From Aphelocoma coerulescens (Eukaryota; Chordata; Aves; Passeriformes; Corvidae): a stretch of 64,000 nucleotides of DNA. Where the stretch lies: the NCBI RefSeq assembly GCF_041296385.1, contig NC_091013.1, forward strand, positions 68,293,563 through 68,357,562, read 5' to 3'. The position numbers and the translations under genes were made by a program. The notes under the pieces were generated by a model, which did not search any database, had not been told where the DNA came from, and was given only the letters and a program-made list of their open reading frames with translations. Shown piece after piece: positions 24,920-37,313 of this stretch (position 1 is the first letter of the stretch; each line of letters opens with the position of its first letter).

Positions 24920-27900
24920 GTAAGATGTTCCATCCACCTAAGCAAGGCTAGTAAATGGTTGGGTTTGGGTAAGATGACACATTGTGGTACTGAGTCCCTT
25001 TTAGCCCTTCCCTACTCTCACTCCTAACCTTCCCTCTTTTGTCACCCACATGAGCTCCCCTTCCTCTCTTTCTCCTTAGAGTCATGACTCCCCCAAAAAT
25101 CATTTTGTTTACAGGTGAATTAAATTTATACAGTAGCTTGTGGGATTACAAGAGGAAAAATTAGTCTAGACTTGAGGAGAAGCTTTCTACCAACACTGGG
25201 AGTTGAGCACTAAACTGATATAGGTGGCATGGCTCTGATACTTCCAACTCAGTGTAGAGATGCACAAGCATGGTTCAGTGGTAGCCAGCTCTGCTTTAGG
25301 GTGCATAAGGCTCCCCAACACAGCTCTTCTCTCAGCTCCAGAAATCTCCTCTCCAGTGAAGCACTGCAGTCACCAGCCTTGACATGCACTTCAGGACTTT
25401 CAGAGGTCCTAACACAGAGTCCAAGACTAAGTATCCTGCCACTTTTATATTCTATTAGCATAATTTTCCAGTAGCTGTGTTATTCTTTTTAAGACCCTGC
25501 CTGATGAAGCTGGAAACAAATCCGGGTGCATTGCTCAGCTCCTCCAGCATCACTGTGCTGCTCGGGGCTGTCGCACACCTCCGGGCTCCAGCAGCCCTTG
25601 CTCACGGCTGAAAAGCAGAAATGAAGCCAGTGATGTCTGCCACATCAGGAAAATAATTATGGACACTTTTTCATCATCAGTGCAGTCCTGTTTCCTGTCT
25701 AATACCACAGATCAAAATCAACGCTATCGGGCACCAGCGCTGTCTTCTCACGGGGCAGAGATAGTGGGAAGTATAAGTGGGAGATGTAAGGCTGTGCTCC
25801 ATGAAGAGAATTTCTACACCATTCCCCTCCTGTAGGATTTCTCCAAAAGCCAAGAATAATCTAACTATATATTCCTCACCAATCTATTTTTCTATTTAAA
25901 GACAATGGTGTTATGTCTTCCCTTTTACACAGGTTATTTATTTCTTTTCAATAACAGTAATTTATTAAGACTAATCATGCAGAAGGCTATTTTTTAAAGA
26001 TTTACTTCCTCTAAATTAAATATATTAATTTCATGAGCCATCAGACCTTAGCAGTTTTTCCAGATAGAAACAAGATGTTAAAGATCATTATTTTTTAAAA
26101 ATTACTTTCAAATTTAACGTTTTAGATTTTTGAAATTGACTGATGTGGCAAGCATTGTTTAGGAGACAAAGCATGAAAAGTGTTCTTTATTCATGTGTGA
26201 AGTAAGAAAGCATAGGAGTGAGATGAAATGGTCCTTAAATTATAAAGTGATTTAACATCAAAATTAAATGATGACAAATACAAATATTTTAGCAGAGAGA
26301 AAGGTCTCTATAGACATAAAATTATTACAGAAGTCACTTCATGGAAGAAAATGATCTAACAGTCACAGGATTGCAGTGATAAGAAAATCTGATTTTTTCA
26401 AGCAATCTCATTAGTTTTGAAAAACTATTCATAAATTTTAACATGTATAATAAACCTAAAAATTCTGGGAAATCTTGGCAGTCACTTGCACAAATAATAC
26501 AATTACAGAGAGAAGTATTTCCACCCACAGGATTATCCAAGAGAGTGGGGGGAAAAAAAGATTTCTAGCAAGTCATTAAATACGAAATTTTGTATTTAGG
26601 CAAAGTCATTGGGTAGCAGTGGGGAAAAGTCTATAATCTAAGTGAAAATAGTAGCACTAGATTGTATTTGGAAATGAATATGTCAACCAAACTCCAGAAG
26701 GCAATTATTGATAAAGCTTTTGGATTTTCAGATTCATATTTTCCCATGTCTGTAAGTTCTTTTCCATTAAGTCCTACTGGACAAAATTGGTGTTAGCTTT
26801 TTTAAGTCGTTATTGTCAACAGTGTTGTGCTTGTTTACACAAACACACACTATTCTATTGAACTAAGTATCCTAATATCACTAAATGCACTTATTTATTA
26901 CCATTCTTTTACAGCAACATCATGTATAACTTCAGTAGCATTGCCAATAATCTTTAAGATCTACTTTATATTATTTGACCAGCTGTTCCAAATATTCTCT
27001 CCTCTACAGAAACATCATGAGTAAAGTTGAATGACTATTAGGAATATATTCTCATTACCTCTCTTCTGATAACAAAAATGCATTCTCCTGTTGTGTGTTT
27101 ATCTGCATGATCATTCCACTTATTCATAGTCATAAATTTTCAGAGATTCAGTGAATTTAAGAGAATGCAAAAGTATTTGCAAAATCTAAATACTCAAGAG
27201 TGATCTGGAATGAACTGGAGTTATTGTAGAGAAACATTAAGGAACTTATCTTGAACAAACAATTAATTTCAAAGAAATGAAATAGCTATTTCAATATTTT
27301 TCTCAGCTCTACCTCTGATATCTGAGCAATAGTGATTGTGACACCTAGAAAATGAAATAAATCAGCTTATTGAGCAAACTTGAATTCAAGGAGGCAGCTG
27401 AGATGACATAACTCAGTTTTTTTCATACACTTAATGGACACAGTGTTTGTAAATTCCTGCTTCCAACTTGCAATGCTGCCTAGATGTCCTTTCCCTGAAG
27501 GCCATGGCCAATTGTGTCTCTGTGAGGTATAAGGATGAGATTCTCTGCAGATGTTTACAGAACGCAAAGTGCTATGTTCAGTCTTGGGAGTGACTGAGGA
27601 GAAAATGGCATTCCTATGGTGAGATGCATCCCATTGGTGAACACATTTTGCCTAAGAATTTTGTCTACATCAATTGCAGGGTGGCAATATGGAAGAAAGT
27701 GTCTCATGCACTTGTACTGTAATGTTTGACACCTCCTGAGCTGGATCTCACTGGAGTTCTTAGGACCCGCTTAGAAGGCGCCCATGGAAGCAGGATCTGA
27801 GCACCAAGTGCTGAATTACCCTGAGGTACAGAGGCTTTGGGGCCTGACTATAACAGCTCTCTACTTTCTTGATCCCCCATAGTGGTCCCACCATAGCACT

Positions 27901-30900
27901 GATGGAAAGGAAACTCTTTTTGTGTAGATCAATCACCCTGCCCACAGCAAGGGCAGCAGTGACCAGAGGCAGGGCACAGAAAGAGCAAAGCTCTTTCCCC
28001 TCACTCCCATGGAGTCAGTCATCAAGTGGTAAGAGGCTAAAGCTCTCTGCACAAATACATACCTGCATAAAATGCCCAGAGAGATGACATGCTGTACTAA
28101 ACTTCCAGCAAATAAATCAAACAGCTTTATGGCTATATTATTGTGAGTGCAGTGACAGAAAAAGATATCAAACCGACACAAAGTCTTGACCAGTTTCCTT
28201 CAATAAAAAGTTCATACACAAGAATTAGGACGAATGTTTTGTAATAAGGTTGCAGCTGATTTTTATTTGTTGACTTAGAACTTACCATGGAATTCTACAA
28301 AGCGTGTGAGAAAAGAAATGAAAGAAAGGAAAGGGTAAATTTAATTATTTGTGTCTCTCTCACGCCTCAGGCAGAAGCCTTCAAGGCTGTGCACCTTGCA
28401 GGTCTGTTCCATGACTGCAAATTGTCTCCACAGCACCATCCAGTGGCCTTTCCTTGGCTGGAAAACGCCGCAGAAAACCCACGCCCCAAAACTCCACACT
28501 TCAGGGCTGCAGTGCTCAGCAACATAGCCATATCCTCGGTGTGCTTGCTCTTCCCTCTGCCCTGCCCAGCTACTGCCACTTCTCTTCAGCCAATAACTAC
28601 GGGCACAGCACGCTGGAATAATGGGGGAATATAATGGTATCTATTTCTTTTAGGATAAATAGAAGCTCAGTCTCTCAGAATTAATCATTAAGCAATGTTC
28701 TGGAAATCTATGCAATAAATTATCTTCCATCTCTGCTACACATAATCAAACGTGAAGTAGGTTTCTGTCAGAGTTTAACATCACTTGGAGAATGTAATAA
28801 CAAAAATGTAGCTAAAGACTGCATTAAGCACTCTGAAATCCAGGAAGCCAATTTCATACTGTGCTGTCACACAGAAAAAAGAAAAAAAAAAAAAATCAGA
28901 AAGCTACCAGATCACTCTAAAATGATAACAATAAAAACATGATTCAATTATCTTTATTTTTGCCCAGCTATATAAAAACATAAAAGGTATGGCAAAAGAA
29001 AATGTTTTCAACTGTTAAAGGAAAGCAACTTCAATCTTGAAAGATCCTTTGATATCTTCTTGATACCCTTTGCCTCTCAATGTCAGCAGTGTGACCTGCC
29101 ATAATAAATATGCATGACCATGATCTTATTAGCGAGTCTCAACATGCACAGCAAGTCTTACTATAAGTAATCTTTTCTATATAGAAATAATCCACTTGCA
29201 GCACTTTACGTTCACAAAAAACAATTTAAAAAATGAGATTAACTATTTTAATCCAAAATGCAGAACCAGTGCAGCATCCATTCTAACCAAACTTCTTATG
29301 GTAATTGTTGTTCCTACTTACAGGGTCTTTAATGGTTTTACAGGTATTTACGATTTCTTCCTGGATGCTGAGTGCACAGTCATAATGGAGTGATAAAGAA
29401 GGTTGCCATATCATAAGGAAGAAAACTGAGTCTCAGGAACAGCACAAAAGAAGTATTTACAAGGCAGGAAGAGAAGTGATGACTCAAGCCTGAGTCTCTG
29501 CCATCCCCTACTTGTTCTAGTGTCTGTCTGCAAAATCAGTGAATTTTATACGCTCTCAGGTTTGACACACTTTCAACACAACCCACCACCAAGCTGAACT
29601 GTTGTCATGCTGCTGTTTTATGAGCCTGACCACTAATATACTGTAAAAGCCACACAATTTAAAAACTTCTCCCTTTCTCAGATGTTAAAAACATTACTGA
29701 TGTGTTTGTCTGGTGGAGAGAGAAGAATAATTATGTTTTTCTAAAAGCCTGGGTAATTAGTCTGTGATTTGAATTTAAAACAGAGTTCCAAATGGAGGTT
29801 AAGGAAAAAAAATAGATCTTTATCACAGTGCTAGCTAAAAAAAAAAATATGGAAATGATAAAACTACCCAAAAGCGCCTTCAGGACAGGAGTTGGTTGCC
29901 TGGTGCCATTTTAGGCTCTGTGGAACTCCTGGGCAGTGGAATATCCCTCCAGCTCTTTGGGTGGGTATGGAACTGCTGTTAGGCTGGGGTGGACCTTTGG
30001 GGTACCCCAAGGAATCTAAAAGGGTGTCTATGGTTAGGCAGTTGAACTCTTCATTTAAAGTCCATTGTTTTAAACCACAATGGACACAAGCCAAATTCCT
30101 GCACTTGAATGCAGTGGTACCCTCCTGGCTTTTATACAACTCTGTCCAAAGACAAGAATACACCCTTTTCAGATATAAAGGCCACGACAGAAACTGTAAT
30201 TTGGTCTCTTAAGCTACATATGCTTCCAAAGTTGAATCACGCTGTTCAAATGGCATCTGAGAGTGCAAACAGATTGGCTGCATGTCTTTCTTAACAGCAT
30301 GAAAACTCAGTTTCCCAAAATATCATAGATAAAAAGGGGTACACTAAGTTTTGGGAAAAAAAATCTCATTACAGACACTTAGAGAATCTTCAAGTAGGAA
30401 AAAACCCTACTCTTTGAAAAAGGTTCATATGTTTCAAAGATACTGATTCCACAACTTTCTCATGTGAAATCTTCCAATATTTAACACTTTATATTCCACT
30501 TATGTATAGTTTAGGCCTTCTTTGTTAAGATGAAAAATTGATTACTACTTCTACTTCTGATGAATATGTTAGCTGTCTCTTTATTACTCTTCCACAACTA
30601 TAAGTTATATGACATAACTAATCTTTTCTTAGCCAGAACAAGCCCAGATGAAATATTCCTGAAAGACCACATAACCTCATTATCCATGATGTTGATCTCC
30701 AGGCTATCTGCATGGGGTTCTTTTTACACCACTGTCAAACATGAGGTTTGAAGTTGATATAAACTTCTGCTCACCTAGAGCAAAACAACAGTTTCTCTCA
30801 TGTTACACTCCTGGTAATACATCCTGAATGTCTACTAGCTTTCTTGCCAATAATGCTTCCTTTTTTTTTTTTTTTTTTTTTTTTGTTACAGCTTCTCATG

Positions 30901-31224
30901 GCTGACTCTCTCTTTCAGCGTCTGTTCCATTAAAATCTTCAGACATTTCCTACCAGTAATCTAAGTGTGTCACCACTTTCTTTTTTTGAAGTGCTGGTCT
31001 CTGCTGTTCTCAAGCCTATTATTTCAAGCTCACTTTTACCAGATCTTAGAGGCCTCCATCTTTACATTTCTCAGCTGTTTCACACCATTAAGAGAGAATA
31101 AAATCTAGGTATACACTCTACCACTTAAGGATATAAATCAACAGCTCCACAACTCCAAGAAAAATCTCCTTTTCGTGTGTGTTTAAGATGGTCAATCACC
31201 TCTTCTCCCACATTGATTTGAGGT
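24920..31224. other. AT-rich non-coding block
   Basis: No gene or young transposon recognised. Slightly more GC-rich patches at 27730-28080, 28360-28630 and 29860-30200 carry overlapping open frames of 70-115 codons on both strands, none with a recognisable motif. A 9-bp stem with an 8-nt loop (gtccattgt / acaatggac) lies at 30060-30085. A T24 run is at 30861-30884. Confidence 0.6.
30861..30884. repeat. T24 homopolymer
   Basis: An uninterrupted run of 24 T is followed by gttacagc. No polyadenylation-signal complement and no flanking duplication identify it as a retrocopy tail. Confidence 0.85.
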
Positions 31225-31270
31225 AGACCAATCTTTTGAAACCTTTTTTCAGGTTTCAAAAGATTGGTCT
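31225..31270. repeat. Perfect 19-bp inverted repeat, 8-nt loop
   Basis: The left arm, agaccaatcttttgaaacc (31225-31243), is the exact reverse complement of the right arm at 31252-31270. The loop is ttttttca. The symmetry stops abruptly on both outer sides. A 19-bp perfect match at this spacing is far beyond chance for 64 kb. The arms do not look like known transposon ends, and the whole is too small for a typical MITE. It may reflect a template-switch mutation, or it may form a hairpin or cruciform. Confidence 0.95.
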
Positions 31271-31288
31271 CTAAGTTTCCTTAGAGAC
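31267..31288. repeat. Second perfect 9-bp inverted repeat overlapping the first
   Basis: The arm gtctctaag (31267-31275) is the exact reverse complement of cttagagac (31280-31288), with the loop tttc. The left arm shares its first four bases with the end of the preceding 19-bp arm, so the two stems compete for those bases. The close pairing of two hairpins points to one mutational origin or to a folded RNA. Confidence 0.9.
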
Positions 31289-33027
31289 TTTTGATGTATC
31301 TGCCTTCTCTTTTAGGAAATCATAAACACATTCTTGGTAATGCAGTGCTGCCTTCTCCTTTTCCCAGACTTTCTTTCCTGAACAGCCTGTACCGTTCTCT
31401 ATCAAGACTCCAATCCTTTGATTTATCCTACAAACTCCCTGTCTTTCTGATTAAGTTATAGCTTTGTTTGTGTAGCAAGACATTTCGTTCTTTCTGTTTA
31501 TTCCACATACTTAAAGATACCTAAAATATCTGGCTAGTTGCCCTGGAATCCTGCCTCTTGTTTTCTTTTATCTCGTGATTGAAATACACCACTTGTTTCC
31601 AAGATTTCAGGTCCTTTATCAGGATACCACCCTTATAAACACAGGTAAAGGTTTCAGCTCTTTCTTCCATTTCATTTTCTTTCTTTCACAAAAATGGGAA
31701 AGGGATCATTCCTTAGGTTTACCTTCTACTCTTCTTCAACAAACTTTGCTGTCTTAAGGCTTTAGCCGTGTTATTCTAAGGATGAAGGTTCAAACATCTG
31801 ATTCTGTGTGTCTATCATGCTGGTGTTTACATGCAAGATTTGATCTCCTATTAGAGCCAAAAGGGATGTAGTGTGGATTCAGGTGGCTGTGCATAGGTGT
31901 CCAAAGCCTACAAAATGTCACAGAATATTTGGTCTAACATACAGAAATGTACAGGTCACCTATAAGGCAATTTCCTTGGCAAGGCAATGCAAGGCTGGTC
32001 AAAAACCATCTGTTCCATCTTTTGCAGGCATCTTGGATAGTCTTAGGAACCTCAAACAGCGCAAGGCACCTCTGTTTTGGGGTTTGCCCCTTCAGCAGAA
32101 TGCTTAGACAGGATGTAGTAGCTCACCCAGAAGTCAAAATGTACATGCAAAGCTGAACTTTTCTCTAAGATCCCATCAATGTATTGAATAAATTGCCATT
32201 GGCTCTACAGGGAGCTTAGGACACTTAGGAGTTCAAATGTGTACACTTTAATGTAGATGCCTCTACTCTGGAGCCGCATCCCACTCCAGCAGAGGGTTTG
32301 ATTCATGCCTTCCTAAAACCCCTACACGGAAAGACTGTGCCAGAAAAACCTCAAAATGGAACAGCTGAGTATTCTGACAGAAAGTAAGCGCTTACTGGGA
32401 AGCACAGACATATATGAAAATAATCATGGAGGACAAAAATTAAATTACTTTGAAAAACACCAAAAACTTTAGTGATGTTATCTTACTACTCATTAAAAAT
32501 TGCAAAAGAAAGCAGTGAACCTTACTGCACCAAGTTCCATCCTCTGATGTAAGAAAAACAAGCTTAAATCATTCAAAAACTCTGGTTAGAAGAAGGGAGA
32601 AAGAGCTTGTAGCATGTCAGGAAAAATAACAGATGTGAATTCTGTGGAACTGACAAATGTAGGCAGATAAAAGATTAATTGCTTGCTGTCCACCAAAAAT
32701 ATGAATTGTTGAGATTCAAGTAGTAATAAAATGGGAATCTACATAGAATTCTGCATACTTCTAATGTAAACTGAAATAATAAAATTAAATAGCAATTTAA
32801 CTGTCAATGAAGCTAAGCGACTTTCTTCCTGCTACTAAAATACAAACCACAAATATCTTCTTACCTGAATAACTTGGAAGTCTTGAGAAAAAGTCAGACA
32901 AGAACTTGCTTGTCATGACCCGAAATTAAGGTTAAGCAAATACCAAATATTGGTATTGTAATTTTTTTCTAGTAGATCACTTGTGTTAAGACATGTTGTA
33001 TTTTTTTTACTTTTACCTTTTAATGAA
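31289..33027. other. Non-coding block with a mid-GC patch
   Basis: No gene is recognised. Sequence at about 31860-32400 is less AT-rich than its surroundings and has overlapping 69-78 codon + strand frames without recognisable motifs. It could be an old, unrecognised repeat. A CTCF-core-like string, CCAGCAGAGGG, lies at 32286-32296, but no full motif can be scored by eye. Confidence 0.5.
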
Positions 33028-33098
33028 AAAAAAAACCAAACCAAAATAATAAAAAACAAAAAACCCAACCCCCCCCCCCCCAAAAAAAAAAAAAAAAA
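33028..33098. repeat. Simple-sequence tract ending in C13A17
   Basis: An A-rich tract with CC and CCC interruptions runs into 13 consecutive C (33069-33081) followed by 17 A (33082-33098). The 63-codon minus-strand frame across it (poly-Phe and Gly) is an artefact of the repeat. Homopolymers of this kind are prone to length error in sequencing. Confidence 0.9.
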
Positions 33099-35879
33099 GC
33101 TCAAAAGAAATATAGTTCAAGATACTAGTCTGGCATAGAAAAACAACCTAAGGGAAAGAGTCCTACAGTTGAGGTCAGTACTTGCTTGTTTTACAGAAAG
33201 TGTTACTATTTATTCACATCCCTGGGTCAATCTTTTCCTCTAGTTCTCCTTTCCCTCCCATGTTCCTGTCTCTCTCTTCACTCACAACCATTCTGCCCCA
33301 CTAAACCTTCACAAGAGTGGTATCTCTGCCAACAAATGTTTCATAGAAAATAAAAGATTTCTGCTGGGGTTCCCCACCTTCTTTCATAGAATCCACATTA
33401 ATCAATCAGTCAATAAAATGAATCTTTTTTCTCAAGTCCCAGAAACTTGAGTTTTGTCTAATGGTATTTAAGTACATAAATGGCAATACACTGAGTTATG
33501 TGGAAGGAAAGACTTAATATTACAGAATGATTGGTGTGGGCTGGCAAGAACCATTTGCTGCTTGCAGAGTTCTGTCTGGGAAAACTGCACAGTCTGTAAC
33601 AATAGAATTAATGAAATTAACTTGTTACAGATTTCATGAATTAGATTAATACAGAGAAAAAAATTATGAGCCTTATTCTGTGTACAACTGCAGTCTCCAA
33701 AACAAACATAGAAAAAAAACCTAAACTGCAAGAAGAGATACTATTGTACTGTGTGATTTTACATCATTGCTAATGAGCAACAGATTGGCAGAAGCGTATT
33801 TAAAATTACATGAGAATAATAAGAAATCTGAGAAAATCTTCCTCCATTATCCCAAACCAATAAAAACCAATACAAATAATGTTTTAAGGAATTGAATAAA
33901 AATATTTTAAATAATTAGTATAAGTTTCTTTCTATGCCTATAAATCTTCATCTTGGATAAAATTTCAGAATCTCTTATACGTTCATGCTAGTAAGAAAAG
34001 CTGTCATTAACACATAAAGAGAAGGAGCTGAGACATTAAAATATTATGGCACCTTTTACCTGGTACTAACTGAGCAAATATGGTTAAAATTTCTGCATTG
34101 CTTTTCCCTTTCTTTGTTAGAGATAATGAGGCAGGTCAGCTTACCTGATTTGGGTAAAGTTATACCGAATCACAGATGCTGCAGCTGCTGTTACCTGTAC
34201 CCATTAATAATAGAAGGTGAAATCAATTAGTATTTCCTAAGTGCTCCAACTCTATCTTGTTTTTCAAGCTGTCTTTAATCTGGTGTTTTTCTGTTCATGA
34301 AATAAAACCAAGACATATATCCTAGTGATATTTGCACGAACTGCAGAGAGAGGGGAAAATCCCAGTCTGTTTGGTTTTTTTGTTATATAAGATTTGGTTG
34401 AATTGAAAATGGTCAGCACCTGGGCATGTGTCAGTAGGTGCTCTGAGGAGGAGGATGTAATACGGGAGGTAGAAATGGAGAAGGTCCTAAAGGGAACTTG
34501 TTTTGGTGGGACACTATGAGCAGATTAAAGAAAGGCCCAGTCATGCTATTTATCACCCCTAAAACCTCAACATGTGATAGAGGTTTCACAGAATGTTTAA
34601 TTTTTCCCCTTTACTTCTCTCTCCTGGCCACAGTACTCACTGCTGAGAAACATTTGGCAGCTAGGTACACGTTAGGAATAAAACATACTAGCATACACTC
34701 AAAATGTTGCAAGGATCCCGACCACGCTGTCCTGAACCGGAGGTAAAATTCTGTTTACTTAATTCTCATCTGAGTAATACCACAGAGATTTTATCTGAAC
34801 ATTAGTTTAATAAGGAATTATAAGCATTGGGAAGACCCACGGGAGACTGCTAATGGGTTATCATACGTAAAATGCCAGAAAACGTAAAACACATTGATAG
34901 TGCCATGTTGCACTCACCCCTGCAGAGTAGAAATGTCACAATATGCATAAAAAGACAGAGGAAATACTGTTAATTATAGAGATATTTGCTTCTGCAAAAT
35001 TAAATATTACACTCAAGCCAGAAGTTGGCTTCTCATGGTCTAATAAGGAAATATATGGGGGAAAAAAAGCACTCGGCTCTGGGTAGTAAGCTGTGGTTAC
35101 ACTTCCAATCTGTAGCAACACAGAGCAATACCAGTGCTGTTGGTAGCCTGCACAAGAGGTACAAATGCTCCAATAATAGTTTGATGTGCTCACATTGCCA
35201 ATTCCAATACAATCTGATGGAGCAGCCGTAGCCTTCACTGCAGGCTCTCTGGCCCTCTAGTGTGCCTCTACTTACCCAACACTCTCTCCTTGCCTTTGTG
35301 TGGATATGTATGGGTGGGTCCATGTGTTTATACACAAACATTTGCATACACATATGTGTGCTTATTAGAATGGCTGGCTCAGCTTTCCAAGCAGCTGCTT
35401 TTGGCACTTGGATCTGTATTTAAACTGACATGAGTTGGTCTCACGCGTTCAATTGTCATCTTTTAGGAAGAGACACACAGAGACCTGTTACAGACTGCCT
35501 GCACTGCACGCTGCTCTGTGGCGTGAGGCTGCTTTCTGAGTAGGTCCCCAAAGGCATGATGTTTCCACTGAAATCTCAGCAGTGCCTGATTTGGGGCACA
35601 TCTTAAATACGTATGCCAGTGGTTCACACAGCAGTCTGATGTAGAGACTTGATGCTGCAACCGTGGAAGTCTCAGAGCAGAATGCATCTGGCATTTTCAC
35701 TGCACAGCTTAACGCAGATTAATTGCATCACCTCTGCTGCCCATGGAGGTCTGGTGGTCTGGTGCCTGTTCTCACAGTTGCCTTCGAGTGTGCTGTGGCT
35801 GGCGGTTTCTTCACATTTGCTGTAGTGACATTTTCAGGCTCGCCTGCTTTGGCAAGCACTTCACTCCTCGGTGATCCAG
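33099..35879. other. Non-coding block upstream of the CpG island
   Basis: No gene is recognised. A + strand open frame at 34498-34746 (82 codons) ends next to a donor-like CGGAG|GTAAAA but has no recognisable domain and no clear acceptor. A TG/CA-rich stretch lies at 35300-35365. GC content rises from about 35460 toward the island, and overlapping frames on both strands there are by-products of composition. Confidence 0.55.
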
Positions 35880-36277
35880 GGAGGCAGGTGAAACCCAGCG
35901 CGAGGGACACGCCCGCGCCGGCGGTGCGGGAAGCAAAGGGGCTGTTAGCGGCTGGGCTGTCCGTGTGACACTGCACACCCTGCTGAGACTCGGCCCTTCC
36001 CGGGGCTGCCCTGGGCTTATTTCACCCCTTTCTTTCCCGGAGCTCCCAGGTGGAAGCTATTCACCCAAAGAGACGGGCAAAGTGCGAAAGCGGTGGCATG
36101 CTGCCTGGCAGTGCCAGGCGGGGGCCATCCTCCCGGCGGGGAGGAGAAGCAGGAGTGGGCCGGAGTTGAGGAATGCTCGCCCGGGCACGGCAAGCTCTGC
36201 ACATGGTGGCAGGTGGCCCCCTGCCCGCATCGTGTCCAGACCCCAACGCGGGGCTGACTCCAAACAGACCTCAATTC

Positions 36278-36317
36278 ATTATTATTGTTATTGTTATTGT
36301 TATTATTATTATTGTTA
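36278..36317. repeat. (ATT)n/(GTT)n microsatellite inside the CpG island
   Basis: About 13 trinucleotide units alternate between ATT and GTT, giving an AT-rich gap of about 250 bp between two GC-rich peaks of the island. The run of Asn or Ile in the overlapping open frames is a product of this repeat. Confidence 0.85.
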
Positions 36318-36797
36318 CCCCCCAACCAAGCAACCAAAACTTAGCAAAGACCTGGATGTTCTGTTATGCATCTCTGTACGTTGCATCTTTTTCCTACCAT
36401 TTCTTAGCTCATGTATTTAAGTTCTGTCATAATATTTTTAGGGAAAAGAGAAGTAAAGTGAGGAATTGGGTGTCTAGCAGCCTCATTCCCTCTGCTCCTC
36501 TATTACTAATCTTGGCTGCCGCTTTGTCCCGTTAACGTCCAGGCCGGGCTGACCCAGGGGCACCGGGCGAGGCTGGGGCGGCGCAGGGGGCAGGGACCAC
36601 CCGGCTGGAGGCTGCGCCGAGTGGCGCACCCAGGGCAGAGCTTTTGCTGCGCCTCGGGAAGGAGCGTCGGGCGAGGTACCTGGAGCAACCTCAGCTGTAG
36701 GCTCGAAGCGCGCCGGGCGAGGCCCCCGCGGAGGCGGACTCATAGAGCCCCACCGCGGCTGCATGGAGCGGGCTAGGGCTTTCCTAGATGCGGAGGG

Positions 36798-36830
36798 ATA
36801 TAATAGCCAACTTTCTCCGGAGTCCATACT
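36798..36830 (+). promoter_or_regulatory. Core promoter: TATA-like box and initiator
   Basis: The TATA-like string atataata (36798-36805) is flanked by GC-rich sequence. The initiator consensus YYANWYY is matched exactly by ccatact at 36824-36830, with its A at 36826. The first T of the TATA element is 27 bp upstream of that A, within the normal TATA-to-start distance. This predicts a focused start at 36826, reading to the right. TATA elements are uncommon in CpG-island promoters, so experimental start-site data would be decisive. Confidence 0.55.
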
Positions 36831-37098
36831 GCTCCTTGGTGCGTGTGCCTCCGAGCGGTCCCGAGCGGTGCGCGTTCTCGGCTCGCCGACGAGCCCCGCT
36901 CCAGCGCTCGGCGGGCGCCTTCTCGCTCCTCCCCGTCCCCGGGGCGGCAGGCGGTGAGCACCGCGGAGCGCCCTGGGGCGGCCTCTGCGCGGAGCCCCGC
37001 GCGGTGCGCGGCGCGGCCGCGGGGGGGCGCAGGCGGGCGGCGGCGGCGGGCGCGGGGAGCGGCGCGGGCGCGGGGGCAGCGCGGCGGGGGCGGCGGCC

Positions 37099-37119
37099 GG
37101 GAGGGCGGGGGGCGGCGGG
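37099..37119 (+). promoter_or_regulatory. Predicted G-quadruplex in the leader
   Basis: Four G-runs are separated by loops of 1, 1 and 4 nt: GGG-A-GGG-C-GGGGGG-CGGC-GGG. Further G-runs lie just upstream (37086-37090). If transcription is rightward from 36826, the motif would be in the 5' leader RNA as well as in the promoter DNA, where such structures often reduce translation or mark open chromatin. It would be spliced out in the alternative two-exon form of the leader. Confidence 0.55.
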
Positions 37120-37313
37120 ACAGCGCCCGCCGAGGCAGAGCCCGCGGCCGGCCCAGGAGAGAGCGCGGCGGCGAGGACGGAGAAGCTCGGCGTGCGCCCC
37201 TCCGCGCTCCTTCTGCCGCTATTGGGGTGTCTTTCCCCCCTCCCCGCGCCGCGCAGCCCGCGCTCCGGAGGGGACCGCCGCGTCGGGAGGAGCTGGTACT
37301 TTTTGCAGCCGGC

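Noticed and set aside
32286..32296. CTCF-core-like CCAGCAGAGGG, and a similar string at about 1559-1573
   Set aside because: Only the short core matches; such strings are frequent, and no scoring or binding data are available.
33520..33560. Weak CR1-like string (acagaatgattggtgtgggctgg)
   Set aside because: Too diverged, and the following bases do not continue as CR1.
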